Positions 44,898 through 58,363 of a stretch of DNA of 64,000 nucleotides are shown piece after piece (the first letter of the stretch is position 1; each line of letters starts with the position of its first letter). Made by a program: the position numbers and the translations under genes. A model generated the notes under the pieces. That model saw only the letters and a program-made list of their open reading frames with translations. It was not told the origin of the DNA and did not search any database. The stretch is from Lunularia cruciata (Eukaryota > Streptophyta > Marchantiopsida > Lunulariales > Lunulariaceae). The DNA lies in assembly GCA_948567375.1 (NCBI GenBank), contig OX419761.1, positions 34,970,501 through 35,034,500 on the forward strand, read 5' to 3'.

Positions 44898-47700
44898 TCA
44901 TCTGTTGGTTTGATCCACAAATTTTAGGATTACGGGTGTAGGTTCAAACGTGTGATACCCTGATTGATGTGTGGTATCTTTTGTCATCAAATTTCTACTA
45001 GAACCCAAATCAATGGGTATCAATATAATCATGCAACCCATGATCTCCACATCTACTTTGGGAGATCCCAAATCTTCTTGCTCAATATGATAGATGGCCG
45101 GCAAGTCTTTCTTGGTCATCACCCTTAATTTCTTGAAGGCCAAACTCAGCTCCTTCTTGTACAGCTTGTTGTCCTCCCAGAATTGCTTGAATGTGATATT
45201 GGCCTATGTGGATGCCAAATTTACCACAATATTGTATTGGGGTACTCCTCCAAACTTCACCTTCTTTGCCTTGGACTTCAGGTTAGAAGTATCTCCTTGT
45301 TCCAACAAGACTTTGGGGTGCTTCAAAATGGTGACTAGAGTATTGGTGGTCTTGATCAAAGGTTCTTTGGGTTTACCCACCTTGGCTTGATTCAAATCCT
45401 TGACTTCAGATTCGATGTCAATGGGAAAATTGGAGGCTTTGTCTTTGTATACTCGTCCAAATTCATCTCCCCGAGTTCTCTGTATTGCCTCTTAGATCTC
45501 TTTTTGCAAGGCCTTGGCTTTGGCTTTGGCTAGAATTTTCTCCTCTTTTGCAAAAAGGCTAACTTTTGGGCACAACCTCTTCGCCTTTTGGGAAGACAAA
45601 GAAGTATTACTTACTTCTTCAAGATCACACCTCTTCTTTCCTAAGCATGTTTAAACTTTTAAAATTTTGAGGTCCATCCACTCTCCTTTTGAAGTGAGAC
45701 TTCCTTCTTGAGGTCTTTCTTCCTCAAGAAGGATACAGCCAGATAAAATTTACATTTGTATTAGATTGAATCACAACATGCTCAGCTTGAGTTTGTACAT
45801 ACTTCATTGGTGGCTTTGGGTTGGGTGGTTGAGGGCAGTGATTTCTTGTGTGGCCAAAACCTTTAAAATTTCCATAGAGTGGAACATAAACAATTTGCTG
45901 CCTTGGCTCAAGAAAATTCAAAGACCAATGGCCCATAGAGCCACAATTGTAACATGCTCCGAATGCAACATCTAAGGCCTGTTTTGGCCATCCATTGTTG
46001 GTCTTCTCTGAGGAGTATTGGGATTATTATAATCCTTGGGTCCATACCTCAGACCTTGGTATGATGTGCTTGCCTAAGGTTGTACCTCTTGGATTTGGTA
46101 CACTACCTCGTCTTCCTAATTTTGGTCCCAACTTGGAACCCAATTAATATGCTGCATAGGAAATGCAGTTCTGGTCAAGCACTCTTTGTTGGATTGCCTG
46201 ATTTGCCACACACAATATACCATACATTTGGTCTTCCAAATGAAGGAGGCTTTCTTTGGTCCTTCACCCCAATCATTTGGATTTATAAATTTGCAAACTC
46301 TTTAATTATGTTCTCCAGCTTATTGTCTGTCTTATTCGTAGGTTTTTGCTGGAGAGTGTGGTGTTTTCTTTCCTCCATGTCTTTGGGTTCTTCTTGGCTT
46401 TAAACCTTCTTTGGATTCCAAAGAAGAACTAGATGACATAGAGGATTCTTCTAAAGAAATAGACGTGTAGCAAGAAGCTCTTCATTTGGGTTCTTGCCTT
46501 TCTTCTCTTGATTTCTTTGGTTACCAAAAGAGTGAGAGTGGGCCACCTTATATCTAGCAATGTGTTTGAATACTTTTTCCAGGGAAGTAACATTGCTCTC
46601 CATGGTAAAGATTCAAATTTCTAGTGACAATCCACCAAGGAACTAGGTGATGGCTTGGGCATTGGAGTAACCCACCACACCAAATTGCTCAGGAACTTGA
46701 TTCAATAAGACCATGAACTGCTCAAAGTAGTCTCTCAACTTCTCCTTCTTTCCTCGGTCCAAATCATTGAGTGCCGCAATGACACTTGTATTGTAATCAA
46801 ATTTTCCAGAATTGTTCCTGGAAATGTTTTTGCAAGTCCGCCCAATCAGCTAGTCTTAACCCCTTCTGGGTTACATGGGTGTACAAACTTCGAGCTTTCT
46901 TTCAGAGCATACTTGGGAAAATGCACAGCCGATCAACAGAGTCATGCTCCTTGTTGGCAAAGGAGATGACTTTGAACTCTTCAATGAATTTTCCAGGGTC
47001 TTCATCTTGTTTTGTCCCCTTGTATTTTTGGTATGTGTGTTGAGTAATGGGTAACAAAGTCATTTTGTAACTCTAAGGGTTGGGTTGTGGTAATGTGGGA
47101 CTTGATAGACTTGAGGTACTAGCTAGTGATTGTGGGTTGAATTCAGCCTAGGAGTTCAAAGTTGAGTCTTTGTTGAAAGGTTGTTCTTCTGTTGGTATAT
47201 AGACTTCAACCCAAGTTGGAGATAGAGGTTTAATATCTTTAGATGGCTCTTTAAGATCCTTTCAACTAGTCAAGGAATTGTATGTCAAAGGCATTGACAC
47301 TCTCCTTTTGTCAAAATTCATGTTGTCTTCTTACAAATGAATTCTTTGATGAAACCAGCTCCCTCTAGAGGAAGTCGGTGTATTGTGTTGCAATGAATAT
47401 ATTTGTCTGCTTGTGTCTTTCTTCTTTGGGATTTGGAGATGCAAAGTAGCCTCACCAACTGATCTCTCATTTCTTTTGTCTGAGGTCCTTCAAGGCTTCT
47501 TAAACTTCATGAAAAAGTTGCAAATCTAATGCCTCCTTCTCAGCTTTGTCAAAGGTGAATTGGCTCTTTTGGCATTCTTCTTCTTCAATATGAAAAGTTT
47601 TTTTATGAAATCTCTCTTCTTGTTGTTCTCTCAATGCAGATATTCATATTGATTTTACACTTAGTGTAAGATTTGGCTTTGTATTCTTCCACTCCCAAGA
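44898..47700 (-). pseudogene. Decayed gag and protease start of element G (family 2)
   Basis: Minus strand from the PBS at 47704. The capsid region is homologous to 12751-12975. Knuckle relics lie near 45760-45970 (CGSMGHWSLN, FGHTRNHC). A protease-like segment at 44898-45143 contains IMGCMI and IDLGSSRN. It is collinear with element H in the opposite orientation. Many frame breaks. Confidence 0.72.
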
Positions 47701-47703
47701 TTT

Positions 47704-47724
47704 GTATCCCGGGCAACGGAGCCA
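47704..47724 (-). other. Primer-binding site of element G (family 2)
   Basis: The plus strand GTATCCCGGGCAACGGAGCCA lies 7 bases from the LTR. It differs from the plant tRNA-Asp 3' end (ATCCCCGGCAACGGCGCCA, as recalled) at about two positions. It is the best-preserved family-2 PBS here. Confidence 0.7.
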
Positions 47725-47731
47725 AAAATCA

Positions 47732-49049
47732 CGTGATAACCCAACAAGTATCACTTTTGTGGTAATCAGTAAGTAAAGTAAGTAAAGATTGACCATTTGG
47801 TCAATTGCCTTGTAGAACTACCACTCTTCTTCTCCAACAACCTTTTCCCCCAATTGCTGAACTTTAGGCTCTCCATCACTCTTGTTGTTGGACTCTCCAC
47901 CCTGGAGCATGAACTCTTCTTTTGCTCCCAAGTCTTCACCCTTTCACTTGGTTTCTCCTTCCAATTCTTCCTCCAAAGATGGTTCCTTCACTTCTATTGG
48001 TGCTTGCTTTAGATTCAGCCTTCTTATCTTTTGTGGTTGTATTGGTGTTATTCTTCCTTTGGGTCTACTTCTCTTTCTTGGTGTGGGGATGTTCATTGAC
48101 ACTAACCTCTCCTTCCCACTCTTGAGGTAGTAGTCATTGCCTTCTCAAACTTGCTTAATGTAATACTGCTCATCCCTATCCGCTTCTCTTTGTAAGTTGG
48201 GGTGAAAAAGGAACACCATCCATCCTCTTTCCTCCAAGCAAAGTAAGTTTAATCTGAAGTAGAAGTAAGCTACAAAGGGTATGAAGTAATGGGGTAGCAT
48301 ATCCATTGTCCAACTAGTAATCATCTGCCCAATGCGTTGGTGCAAGCACTTTGCCCAATCTACCACCTCTCCTACAAACATCTTGTGGACAAACACCACA
48401 TGCTACATGGTCACATAGGTGGTTCACTCTAGCTTAAACATGGCCATCATCACACTAATGATCCCTCTTTGTATTGAGTCCTTATAACTATCCACCTTGT
48501 ACCTGTGTCATTGTGTGCTTCCTCACTCTTTGTTTCAAAAATATCAAACCCAAGAGTCTAACAAAACCCTCTTGCGTGCTTGTAGTGTGCATTCCTTTGG
48601 GACAACTATTGATAAGAACATGATATCATCTAGACATTGCAGCACTTCCTCACTAAAATCTTAATTTTATAGTCCTTTGCTAATCTGTCATTCTTCAATC
48701 CATTCTCCATTTACCTACCAATTTTGCGGGTTGGTTTCTTGTCAATCTCAAGGTCATCTTGATCATGAGGTACTCACTTTCTTTACACCTACTTTCTTGA
48801 TTGGCTGAACCCAAGGAAAAGATGTTATAGGTTCTTTGGATTGGGTTGTGCATCCTGATATGAAGTCCTTTGTCTTTGGCTTCATACTTCCATCCGTCTG
48901 ACCCAAGTCCTTTTGACTCTGACCTAAGGTCAACTTCGGGTCTATGCTAAACACACAATTCTTCTTGTTTCTTTCACATTTAGCATTCCTTTGACTTTAA
49001 CAACGTTGTTCTTTAGAACTCATTAAAAGAAAAACAATTGGGTACCATA
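47732..49049 (-). repeat. 5' LTR of element G (family 2) with coding remnant
   Basis: Starts CGTGATAACCC beside the PBS and ends GGGTACCATA, 1318 bp, with most of the first kilobase of the K version deleted. Because PBS, LTR and coding block are contiguous here, this copy places the protein-coding block inside the LTR. Confidence 0.75.
48145..48399 (-). pseudogene. LTR-encoded protein remnant in element G
   Basis: 84-residue open piece with HKMFVGEVVDWAKCLHQRIG, PHYFIPFVAYFYFRLNLL and EADRDEQYYI, collinear with K and 40886-41242. Both sides are broken by stops and deletions. Confidence 0.65.
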
Positions 49050-49386
49050 ATAGGACCTTTTGAGAAGTGGGGTATTGACTTTGTAGGTCCCTCCAATAGA
49101 AAAAAGAACAATTGGTACATTGTGGTAGTTATTGATTACTTTACCAAGTAGGTTTAGGCTAGATCATTGAGGGACAAGAATGACATGAATTTGGTAGATT
49201 TCTTTGTGAATCCATTATCACTAGGGTTTGGAGTTGGTTAGAGATTGAGGAGGAGAGTTTATAGAAGGCATCACTACAGCCATGCTATGACATTTCTCTA
49301 TCACACATAGAGTAACTACTTCCTACAAGCCAAATTCCAATGGCTTGGCAGGGGAAACCAATCAGACCTTGTGCATGATGTTGGCA
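49050..49386 (+). pseudogene. Integrase fragment of element F, left of element E
   Basis: Plus-strand translation begins GPFEKWGIDFVGPSNR, the integrase core of family 1, and runs with stops to ..CMMLA, where element E interrupts. Its left side abuts the outer end of the family-2 LTR at 49049; the upstream part of F's pol is not in the window. Confidence 0.8.
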
Positions 49387-50078
49387 TGTGAGCCGGCATG
49401 TCTCTCACTCAAGATGAACCTCTGATGGCTATTATGGTTGCGCACCATGGACTAAGAAGGCAAGGAACCCCAACTCCATCATACTCCTCCAAGGCTAACA
49501 CTCCAAGACTCAAGACATTGCTCACTAGAGAACTCAATGAGAGAGAGATAGTTGCAAATGAAAGGATGATGAGTACCTCCTCACCCCTTGTTTATATACT
49601 TGTGAAATAGTTATGTACCAAAGTTACTAATTACTAGAGTAACTCAAGTTACTAGGCTAAAAGTCAAGTAAAGTCAAAAAGTAGAAAGGAATATCCATTC
49701 ACATGGACATATTCCACTAAGCATGTGATCTTATCTTGACCCAACCACTAAGTCAAGGATTCATTCACATGGGCTATCCTTGGACTATAGAAGAATCCAA
49801 AACAAAAAGACTTGCGGGCCCAAGAGTTCTCAACTCTTTCCTCACAGCCAAACACCTAGGAATAATACCAAGTCAACACATTGGAATCCAAAATAGTGAT
49901 GCTCATCTTTTCCACTTCCACTAAAGTAAGGTCCCCTCTACCTTAGCTATGACTAACTTTAGCTAATCATGACTTATGTAGAACCATCCTTGATCTCTAT
50001 ATAAATAATATCTCTCAAGTACTTGTAATACCAAGCTAAATATCACAATATCACACACATGCACAAATGGGTGTTACA
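49387..50078 (-). repeat. 3' LTR of element E
   Basis: 692 bp. The adjacent PPT has lost TTTACCCC; the sequence goes straight from GTTACA to CGGACTAAG. Confidence 0.93.
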
Positions 50079-50118
50079 CGGACTAAGTTTTCACTTTGTC
50101 CTCAAAGTGAAGGTCTCT

Positions 50119-53100
50119 CTACCTTCTGCACTACATCTTCAACTTATCATGGTTAATACTATCAAAGTGTCTTCCTCCCAACTCATTGAGATCATAGGTG
50201 TAATTTCCCCACACCTTCTCCACTATGAAAGGTCCAAAGTATTTAGGCAAAAACTTCTTTTGCACTCTCTTGAATCAAATAGAATGAAACAACATTACCC
50301 AATCACCTTCTTTGAAAGGCTCCACCTTCTTCTTGCCTTGCCTCTTGTCATAGTTCTCCTTTTTTTTCCTTTGGGCTTGCTCCACTCGAACCATAGCAAC
50401 TGCTCTTGCCTCTTCCAACTCCATGAGTTGTTCCTTCCTTAACTTCTCTACATCACCTCCTTGTGCTTTCTTCAATCTCCTATGAATGCTTTGGAAGGTA
50501 GGAAGATCAAAGTGAATAGTTAAGGTAGACTCAATACCATATACCAATTGAAATGGAGAATATCCGGTGGAAGTCTTCATGGTTGTCTTATACTCCCCAA
50601 AACTGTATGAATCTTCTTGTCCCAATGATATTTAGCCCCCTCAATTTCTGCATCTTTGGCCAACATCATGCACAAGGTCTGATTGGTTCTATCTGCCAAG
50701 CCATTAGAATTTGGCTTATATGATGTAGTTACTCTACATGTGATAGAGAAATGTCGTAGCATGGCTGTAGAAATGTTTCCTGTAAACTCTCCTCCTTTAT
50801 CAGATACCAACTCCAAAGGGCATCCAAATCTAGTGAGAATGCGTTCATAAAAAAATCTACCAACTTCATTTTTATTTGTGTCCCTCAATGGTCTAGCCTC
50901 AACCCACTTGGTAAGGTAATCAGTAACTACCACAATGTACTGATTGTTCCTTGGGGTTCTATTGAGAGGACCTACAAAATCAATTCCCCACTTCTCAAAA
51001 GGTCCTAGCAATAGAATTGATCTAAGTGGTAGAGTGGATGTAGAATTTCTAGCAAAAGCTTGACAAACATGACAAGTTTTGCAATAATCAAGATAATCCT
51101 TGAAAATCCCTCTCCAATGGTAACCTGCATCTAGAATCTTGAAAGCATTCACCTTTCTTGCAAAGTGTCCTCCACACACTAAACCTTCATGAAACTCCTT
51201 TATGAGTAGGATAGACTCTTCCTTACCCATTGCTCTTGGAAGTAGACCATCTGCTCCTTGGTGAAAAAGAATATCCTCCACCATTGTGTAAGGTTTAGAT
51301 CTTGCTGCAAGGGCCTTCCTCTCCCTAGCATGTATCCCTTCTAGATATTTACCTCTTGTCACAAAATCCACAATCTCCTTGTACTCAATTGGAACCTCTT
51401 GAATGACTGAGATTGTCATGAGCTCCTCATCCGGGAAGGAATCATCCATTGGCTCATCTCCATCATGATCGTAGGCCCTAGATAACAAATCAGCATTTGT
51501 ATGTTTCTTTCCTGGCCTATCCTCAATGGTGTAGTCATACTCAGACAAGAGTATCATCCACCTTGCTAGTCTCCCTTGAACATTAGGCTTGTTGAAGATG
51601 TACTTCAAAGCCTTGTGATCTATGACAATGGTGGCTTTCCCTCCAATCAAGTAGTGTCTAAACTTCTTGAGACCAAAGATCACTACCAACCCTCTCTCTC
51701 CATGACAGAGAAGTTCTTCTTTGGTGAAACTATCTACCTACTAGCATAAGCTATTGGATGATCATGCACATCTTGGTCTAGTTAACTAAGAGTTCATCCT
51801 ATAACTACATTAGAAGCATTAGTGTAGAGGATGAAAGGCTTACTCCAATCAAGTTTAGCAAGAATTGGAGCTACAACAAGGGATTGCTTGAGCTCCTCAA
51901 AAGCTTTGAGGGCCTCTTTGTCCTCCAAAATCACCATGTAATAAACATCCTTCTTCATGTAGATGGTCAATGCATAAGCTTTGTTGGAAAATGAGAAGAT
52001 GAACCTCTTATAGTATCCAACCATCCCCAAGAATTGTCGTAACTTTGTCAAGCTTGAAGGGAATGGAAGGTCTGAGATTTTTGTCACCTTCTCAAGATGA
52101 ACTGCTATTCTATCCTTGGAGATGATGTGCCCCAAAAGTAGACCTTCTTCACATCCAAAAATGCACTTCTCAAGGTTGAGTGATGCATTTGCCTCATCCA
52201 AGCATTGCAAGACCTTGATTAGGTGCTCAAAGTGCTCCTCCTTGCTCCCATAGACACAAAAGTCATCAATGAAGTCTCTCACAAATTTCCCAATGAAAGC
52301 TTCAAATACCTTGTTCATGAACCATTGGAATGTGGCTGGAGCATTGCAAAGCCCAAAAGGCATGACCTTGAAAGCGTAAGTTCCCCAAGGTGTGGTGAAT
52401 GTGGTGAGTTGTTGATGCTCTGGTGCAATCTTGATTTGGTTATATCCACTTTAACCATTTCCAAAACTGTACCTCTCATGACCTGCAATCTCCTCCAAGA
52501 TCTCATCAATGAATGGCAATGAGTAGTAGTACTTCTTGGTAACAACATTGAGCTTCTTGTAATCCACACATACCCAAAGCTTGCCATTATTTTTCTTCAC
52601 AATGACAATTGGAAACACCCACTCTGAATTCTCTACCTCAAAGACAAATTGGGCTTCCTTGAGTTTATCAATCTCCTCCTTCACAACCAAAAATATTGGT
52701 GGGCTAATGCGATGTTGGTTTTGGCGGATTGGTCTTGCACGTGACTCCATCTCTATCTTGTGCTCCTCCAAGGTGACTTCCTTCAAATCCTTGTAACTGA
52801 AAGCAAAAACATGGATGAACTTGCGGAAAATCTCCTAAAATCTCACATTCCACTCCTTGGTAACATTTGGGCGGCCATACTTGAGGGTAGCTAACCTTCT
52901 CTCTACCTCCTCAACTGTCAATGGTGATTTATCCAGGCCCTTCAAAACCTCTGGATTATGTGAAAAATCCATAGCACACAAAAAATACACATCTGAATCA
53001 GATTCAGATTCATCCTCCTCCGTGGAAGTCTCCTCTTCCATGCTTGTGTCCACACCTGAAGCTCCTTCTTTAGAATCTGATTCCCAATAATCAAAAGATT

Positions 53101-54373
53101 GTGTATCTGAATGTGAAGTGTTGGTGGTGTTAGTCACATGAACTGTGACTCTATGGTTTGATGGCCCAATCCTCAAGTACCCTTTGTGTCATCAATCAAT
53201 TGTGCATGTTGCTCTCAACCATGGCCTCCCAAGAAGTAAGTCATAGCTTGAATCCTTCAAGACTTGGAAAGTCATGAGGTTTTGAACTCCCATAACCAAA
53301 ATTATCACTTTATCCATCACTCCTGTTGGTCGAACTTGTTGCTTGTTTGCTATGCTCACCACAAATGTTGAAGGTCTTGAGGGTATCATACCTAACTACT
53401 TCATCAACCTTTCTGACATGGCATTCATTGCTGATCCTCCATCAACAAGTGCATCCTTGATGTTGTGACCATTCACTCTCACCTCATTTTGGAGGCATAT
53501 TCACAAGCCTCCCATGGTGCTGGCTTGGCATCCACTACCCCATTGATACTGGAGTTTTTGCCTTCTTCTTCCTCTTGCTCCTTGTAGAACTCAAACCACC
53601 TCTAAGCTCCTTTCTCAAGGTAGGGTTCAAAGCAATCAATTGGCCCATTGTGATATTAGCCTTGTGACTACCAACATCCTCCAACACATTGTAGTTCCAT
53701 TGTTGCTTTGAAATCAATAAATCCTCTATCTCCAACTTCTTCCTTGGAGTCTTTGTTGTCGATGGTGTTGAGGTGCAAGTGCTCCTAGTAGACATAGGAG
53801 TATCCTTGCTTGGAGTAAATCCTTGAGAAGAGTGAACATCCTCTGCAAAACGAGCTCTCTTCTATATGGATAGTTTCCATAACTCCTTGGCCCTCTCCCT
53901 ACATTCTAATCCACCTCTCTCTTCTCCCATAGTTGCACCACATTGATCTTGAGATCCGCAAGTTGTTCTGTGATGGTTTGAAGTGGATCCTTTGGTGGAG
54001 GTGCAAGAATTGGAGCAACTACTACTTGTGGTGCAACCCTTGCCACCAAAGTATTAGAAGTTCCACCATACTTGTAACCTTGAGGAGGATGCACAACCTC
54101 CTTCACCACCAAATCACTCTCATTCCCTTCCAAACTCTCCTCCATACGAATTGCAATTTTGATAGCTTCAACTTTGGAAGAAGGTTTCTCATATCTCACC
54201 TTGCTTCTAATTTGTGGTCTCAACCCTTCCACATAATTCTTGGTGAGCATGGCCCCTATGCCAATCATAGTAGTCTCCACATCATCCCCACCCTTCCTCA
54301 ACACTATGCAAAATGTGGACTCTAACTTTTCCACTCTTTTCACATAGACTTTCACTTTCTCTCCATCTCCGTG
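50119..54373 (-). pseudogene. Decayed gag-pol of element E
   Basis: Collinear with B's gag-pol but broken: a small deletion near 50595, frame breaks near 51700, a stop near 51784, a TAA near 52452, an inserted GG near 52871, a deletion joining gag pieces near 53862, and loss of the gag start at 54374. Open pieces retain integrase (50577-51689) and RT with FIDD (51794-52363). Confidence 0.9.
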
Positions 54374-55027
54374 CAAAATTTCAGATCTTTTCATCGAGCC
54401 ATTTGGCCTAGACACCTTTCTATTCAACACACATATTTCAGATTTGGTCTGAAAACCACCCCCTTACTTTCAAAACTCATAACTCCCTCCTCAAGACTGA
54501 TCTCTCTCTAATTGTTGTGTCAGAAAGTAGGATATAACATACTGAATTATCTTAGAAAGTTTCACAAAGATCAACTAAAAATTAAAGAAATGGCAGACTC
54601 TGTACAATTTTCTAGAGAGCATGTAGTTGCGGGAGCACTTTACCCTATCAACTTTCAAAAATTCTAGCCCAATGTGCATAGTAGCTCTCACAATAATTCC
54701 AAGTGTGCTTACTGAAAGATAACCCAAGCTATCATGTATAGAAATTTCAAGTTCAAATCTCAAACTTGAGATTTTGCCCAAAATCACCTTAATCTCCAAA
54801 ATCTGCAATCCACCTCACACAATCTCTTCAAATCCTTTCATGTGTACAAGATGTACAAAATCACTTCAAAGACATCATAATGACTTATAGGGTATACAAA
54901 TGGATCTTGGTTCTCTAACATAAGTTTGGCACTCTCCTCTATTAATGTTCCCTCCATGTGAGCTCTCATAGCCTCCTTTTGCTTAATGTAGAATTGAACA
55001 CAAAACATTATCTTACCTTTTAGAGAG
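54374..55027 (-). other. Leader of element E with two small ORFs
   Basis: The PBS-proximal leader remains. Small ORF 1 (54838-55071) and small ORF 2 (54575-54808), each 77 codons, stay open despite residue changes. The zinc-knuckle ORF is deleted. Confidence 0.6.
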
Positions 55028-55045
55028 GTCCCGGCAATGGAACCA
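55028..55045 (-). other. Primer-binding site of element E
   Basis: GTCCCGGCAATGGAACCA on the plus strand, one C-to-T change from A and B. Confidence 0.8.
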
Positions 55046-55049
55046 AAAA

Positions 55050-55739
55050 TGTGAGCCGGCCTGTCTCTCACTCAGGATGAACCTCTGATGGCTATTATGG
55101 TTGCGCACCATGGACTCAGAAGGCAAGGAACCCCAACTCCATCATTCTCCTCCAAGGCTAACACTCCAAGACTCAAGACATTGCTCACTAGAGAACTCAA
55201 TGAGAGAGAGATAGTTGCAAATGAAAGGATGATGAGTACCTCCTCACCCCTTGTTTATATACTTGTGAAATAATTACGTACCAAAGTTACTAATTACTAG
55301 AGTAACTCAAGTTACTAGGCTAAAAGTCAAGTAAAGTCAAAAAGTAGAAAGGAATATCCATTCACATGGGCATATCCCCTAAGCCTGTGATCTTATCTTG
55401 ACCCAACCACTAAGTCAAGGATTCATTCACATGGGCTATCCTTGGACTATAGAAGAATCAAAAACAAAAAGACTTGCAAGCCCAAGAGTTCTCAACTCTT
55501 TCCTCAGAGCCAAACACCTAGGAATAATACCAAGTCAACACACTAGAATCCAAAATAGTGGTGTTCATCTTTTCCACTTCCTCTAAAATAAGGTCCCTTC
55601 TATCTTAGCTATGAATAACTTTAGCTAATCATGACCAATGTAGAACCATCCTTGATCTCTATATAAATAATATCTCTCAAGTACTTGTAATACCAAGCTA
55701 AATATCACAATACCACACACATGCACAAATGGGGTTACA
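55050..55739 (-). repeat. 5' LTR of element E
   Basis: 690 bp, TGTGAGCCGG...GGGGTTACA; the last part lacks bases from GGGTGTTACA. Confidence 0.93.
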
Positions 55740-56352
55740 AGCCAAAGATGCAGAAATGGAGGGGGCTAAACATCATTGTGACAAGAGGATTCATGCAGTT
55801 GTGTGAGAGTATACGACAACTATGAAGACTTCCACCAAATAATCTCCATTCCATTTGGTTTATGGTATTGAATCTACCTTACCTATTCACTTTGATCTTC
55901 CTACCTTCCAAAGCATTCAAAAGAGATGAAGAAAGCACAAGGATGTGATGAAAAGAATTCAAGGAAGGATCAACTCATGGAATTAGTAGAGCCAAGAGCA
56001 ATTGCTATGGTTTGAGAAGAGCAATTGCTATGGTTTGAGTGGAGCAAGCCCAAAGAAAAAAAAGGAGAGCTATGACAAGAGGTAAGGTAAGACAAAGTTA
56101 GTGCTCTTCAAAGAAGGTGATTGGGTAATGTTGTTTGATTCCATTTGATTCAAAAGAGTGCAAAAGAAGTTTTTGCCGAAGTACTTTGGTCCTTCTATTG
56201 TAGAGAAGGTGTGAAGAAATTACAACTATGATCTCAAGGAGATGGGAGGAAGACACTTTGATAGGATTAACCATGATAAGTTGAAGATGTATCATACATG
56301 GTAAAGAGACCTTCACTCCAAAGACAAAGTGAAATCTTAGTCTGAGGGTAAA
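55740..56352 (+). pseudogene. Integrase C-terminus of element F, right of element E
   Basis: Resumes AKDAEMEGAKHHCDKRIHAV and continues through the GPF...NYNYDLKEMGG...FDRINHDKLKMYH tail of family-1 pol with stops. It ends with a PPT relic (GAGGGTAAA) just before the LTR at 56353. Confidence 0.85.
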
Positions 56353-57039
56353 TATAACACCCATTTATGCATGTGTGGTATTGTGATATTTAGTTTGGTG
56401 TTACAAGTACTTGAGAGATCTTATTTATATAGAGATAAAGGATAGTTTTACATGAGTCATAATTAGCTAAAGTTAATCATAGCTAAGATAAATAGAACCT
56501 TACTTTAGAGGAAGTAGAAAAGATGAGCACCACTATTTTGGCTTTTAGTATATTAAGTTGGTATTATTCCTAGGTGTTTGGCTTTGAGGAAAGAGATACA
56601 AACTCTTGGACCCACAAGCCTTTTTGCTTTGGATTCTTCGATAGTCCAAGGAAAGCCCATGTGAAGAAATCCTTGACTTAATGGTTGGGTCAAGGTAAGA
56701 TCACATGCTTAGAGGAATATTCCTAGGAGTATGGATATTCTTTTAGAGTTTAGACTTTATTTGACTTTTAGACTAGTAATTTGAGTTACTCTAGTAATTA
56801 ATAACTTTGGTGCATAACTATTTCACAAGTATATAAACTATGAGTGAGTTGGTACTTATCATCCTTTAATTTGCAACTATCTCTCTCATTGAATCCTCTT
56901 GTGAGCAATGTCTTGAGTCTTGGAGTTTTAGCCTTGGATGAAAGTGATGGAGTTGAGGTTCCTTGCCTTCTTAGTCCATGGTGCGTTATCTTAATAGTCA
57001 TCAGAGGTTCATCTTGAGTGAGAGATAAGCCAGCTCACA
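56353..57039 (+). repeat. 3' LTR of element F
   Basis: 687 bp, TATAACACCC...GCTCACA (start mutated from TGTAAC), preceded by the PPT relic. This makes F a plus-strand element with its 5' part missing. Confidence 0.88.
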
Positions 57040-57644
57040 AAAAAAACTACCATTGAACTTGCTTCACTTGGATTACCACCATAGTTTTTTTCTACTCCAT
57101 CTAATTGGCTTGAAGCCAAGAGAATTAATCCTTGTTCATTTTGAAGTTTTTTAGCTTCAAAATAATATACATAATCAAACACAAAATTCTATATTGCACT
57201 TAGTAGATTCTTGCCTTCAAACACATTTGGCTTTGAAAATCAAATTGGCTCTCCTAATTTTCAAAACACTACTCTTTATATGCTCTTGTTGTTGAAGGTC
57301 TTTATATTCCAACACTCAAGTAAGGTGCTTAATTTGGTGTTGCACAATCATGATAACTTGTGACATTGTTGCTATGAGTACTTCTCTACCAAACTATCTA
57401 CTTGCAATTTATCTAAGTAAACACTTAGATGCACCATGTACATCACTCCTTGTAAGTTACAATTGGAAGAATCAATGATTTGTTAGACAAAGGTAATTGT
57501 GTTTAGAAACTTTTATGATGCATGAAATGATGAACAACATAAAATGACACTTTGGTAGTACATGGATACAACTATCCCAATGGTTTTGGGAATTGGATTT
57601 TGTGGTCTATAGATTCCATTTGTCCAATCTTGCTCTACTAACAA
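57040..57644. other. Unassigned AT-rich DNA
   Basis: About 600 bp, AT-rich, with no frame or motif I recognise. Confidence 0.4.
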
Positions 57645-58363
57645 TGTAAGAGAGAAAGGACCCATTGGTGCATGTATATTCTATTATGATATTTAGTTTG
57701 TTATTGCAAGTAATTTAGAGATATTATTTATATTAATTCTCTACAAAGAGCTTCTACATTAGCCATGATTAACTAGAGTTATTCCTAGTCAAGATAGGGG
57801 TGACTTTATTTTAGAGGAAGGTGAAAGAGTGAGTAACACTATTTTTTATTCTAGTGTATTGATTTGATATTCTTTTTAAATGTTTGGCTTTGAGGAAAGA
57901 GTTGAAAACTCTTGGACCCATAAAAAATTTTGGTTTGGATTTCTTATAGTCCAAGAATAGCCCATATGAAGGAATCCTTGATTTAGTAGTTGAGTCAAGA
58001 TAAGACCACATGCTTAGGAGAGTATTCTTATGAGTTTGGATATTCCTTTTAAGTTTAGACTTTAGATTTGCTTTGAATTTTTACCTAGTAACTTGAGTTA
58101 ATATGGTTATAAGTAACTTTGGTGTGTTATTATTTACAAATATATAAACTAGGTGTAAGGAGGTACCCATCATCCTTTGATTTTCAATTATCTTTCTCAT
58201 ATTGGGTTCTCTATTGAGCAATATCTTGAATCTTGCAAATGCCTTGAAATTTTATCCTTGGAGGATTATGATGGAGTTGAGGTTCTTTTCATTCTAAGTC
58301 AATGGTGTGCTACTGTAATAGCCATAACAGGTTCATCTTGAGTGAGAGGCAAGTTGGCCTACA
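57645..58363 (+). repeat. Old, diverged family-1 LTR
   Basis: Plus-orientation LTR, about 719 bp, from TGTAAGAG.. to ..GGCCTACA. It is recognisable by CCCATTGGTGCATG, GATATTTAGTTTG, TTTGGCTTTGAGGAAAGAG and AGTGAGAGGCAAG, but much more diverged than the others. No target duplication visible. Confidence 0.78.

Larger units (their letters stand above)
49387..55739 (-). mobile_element. Family-1 gypsy element E, both LTRs, decayed interior
   Basis: 6353 bp. LTRs of 692 and 690 bp; PBS at 55028-55045 with one change (CAATGG). The interior lacks part of gag (junction near 53862) and the segment from the gag start through the zinc-knuckle ORF (junction near 54374). The flanks GGCA and AGCC derive from GGCC in the F integrase sequence TTGGCCAAAG. 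Confidence 0.93.
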
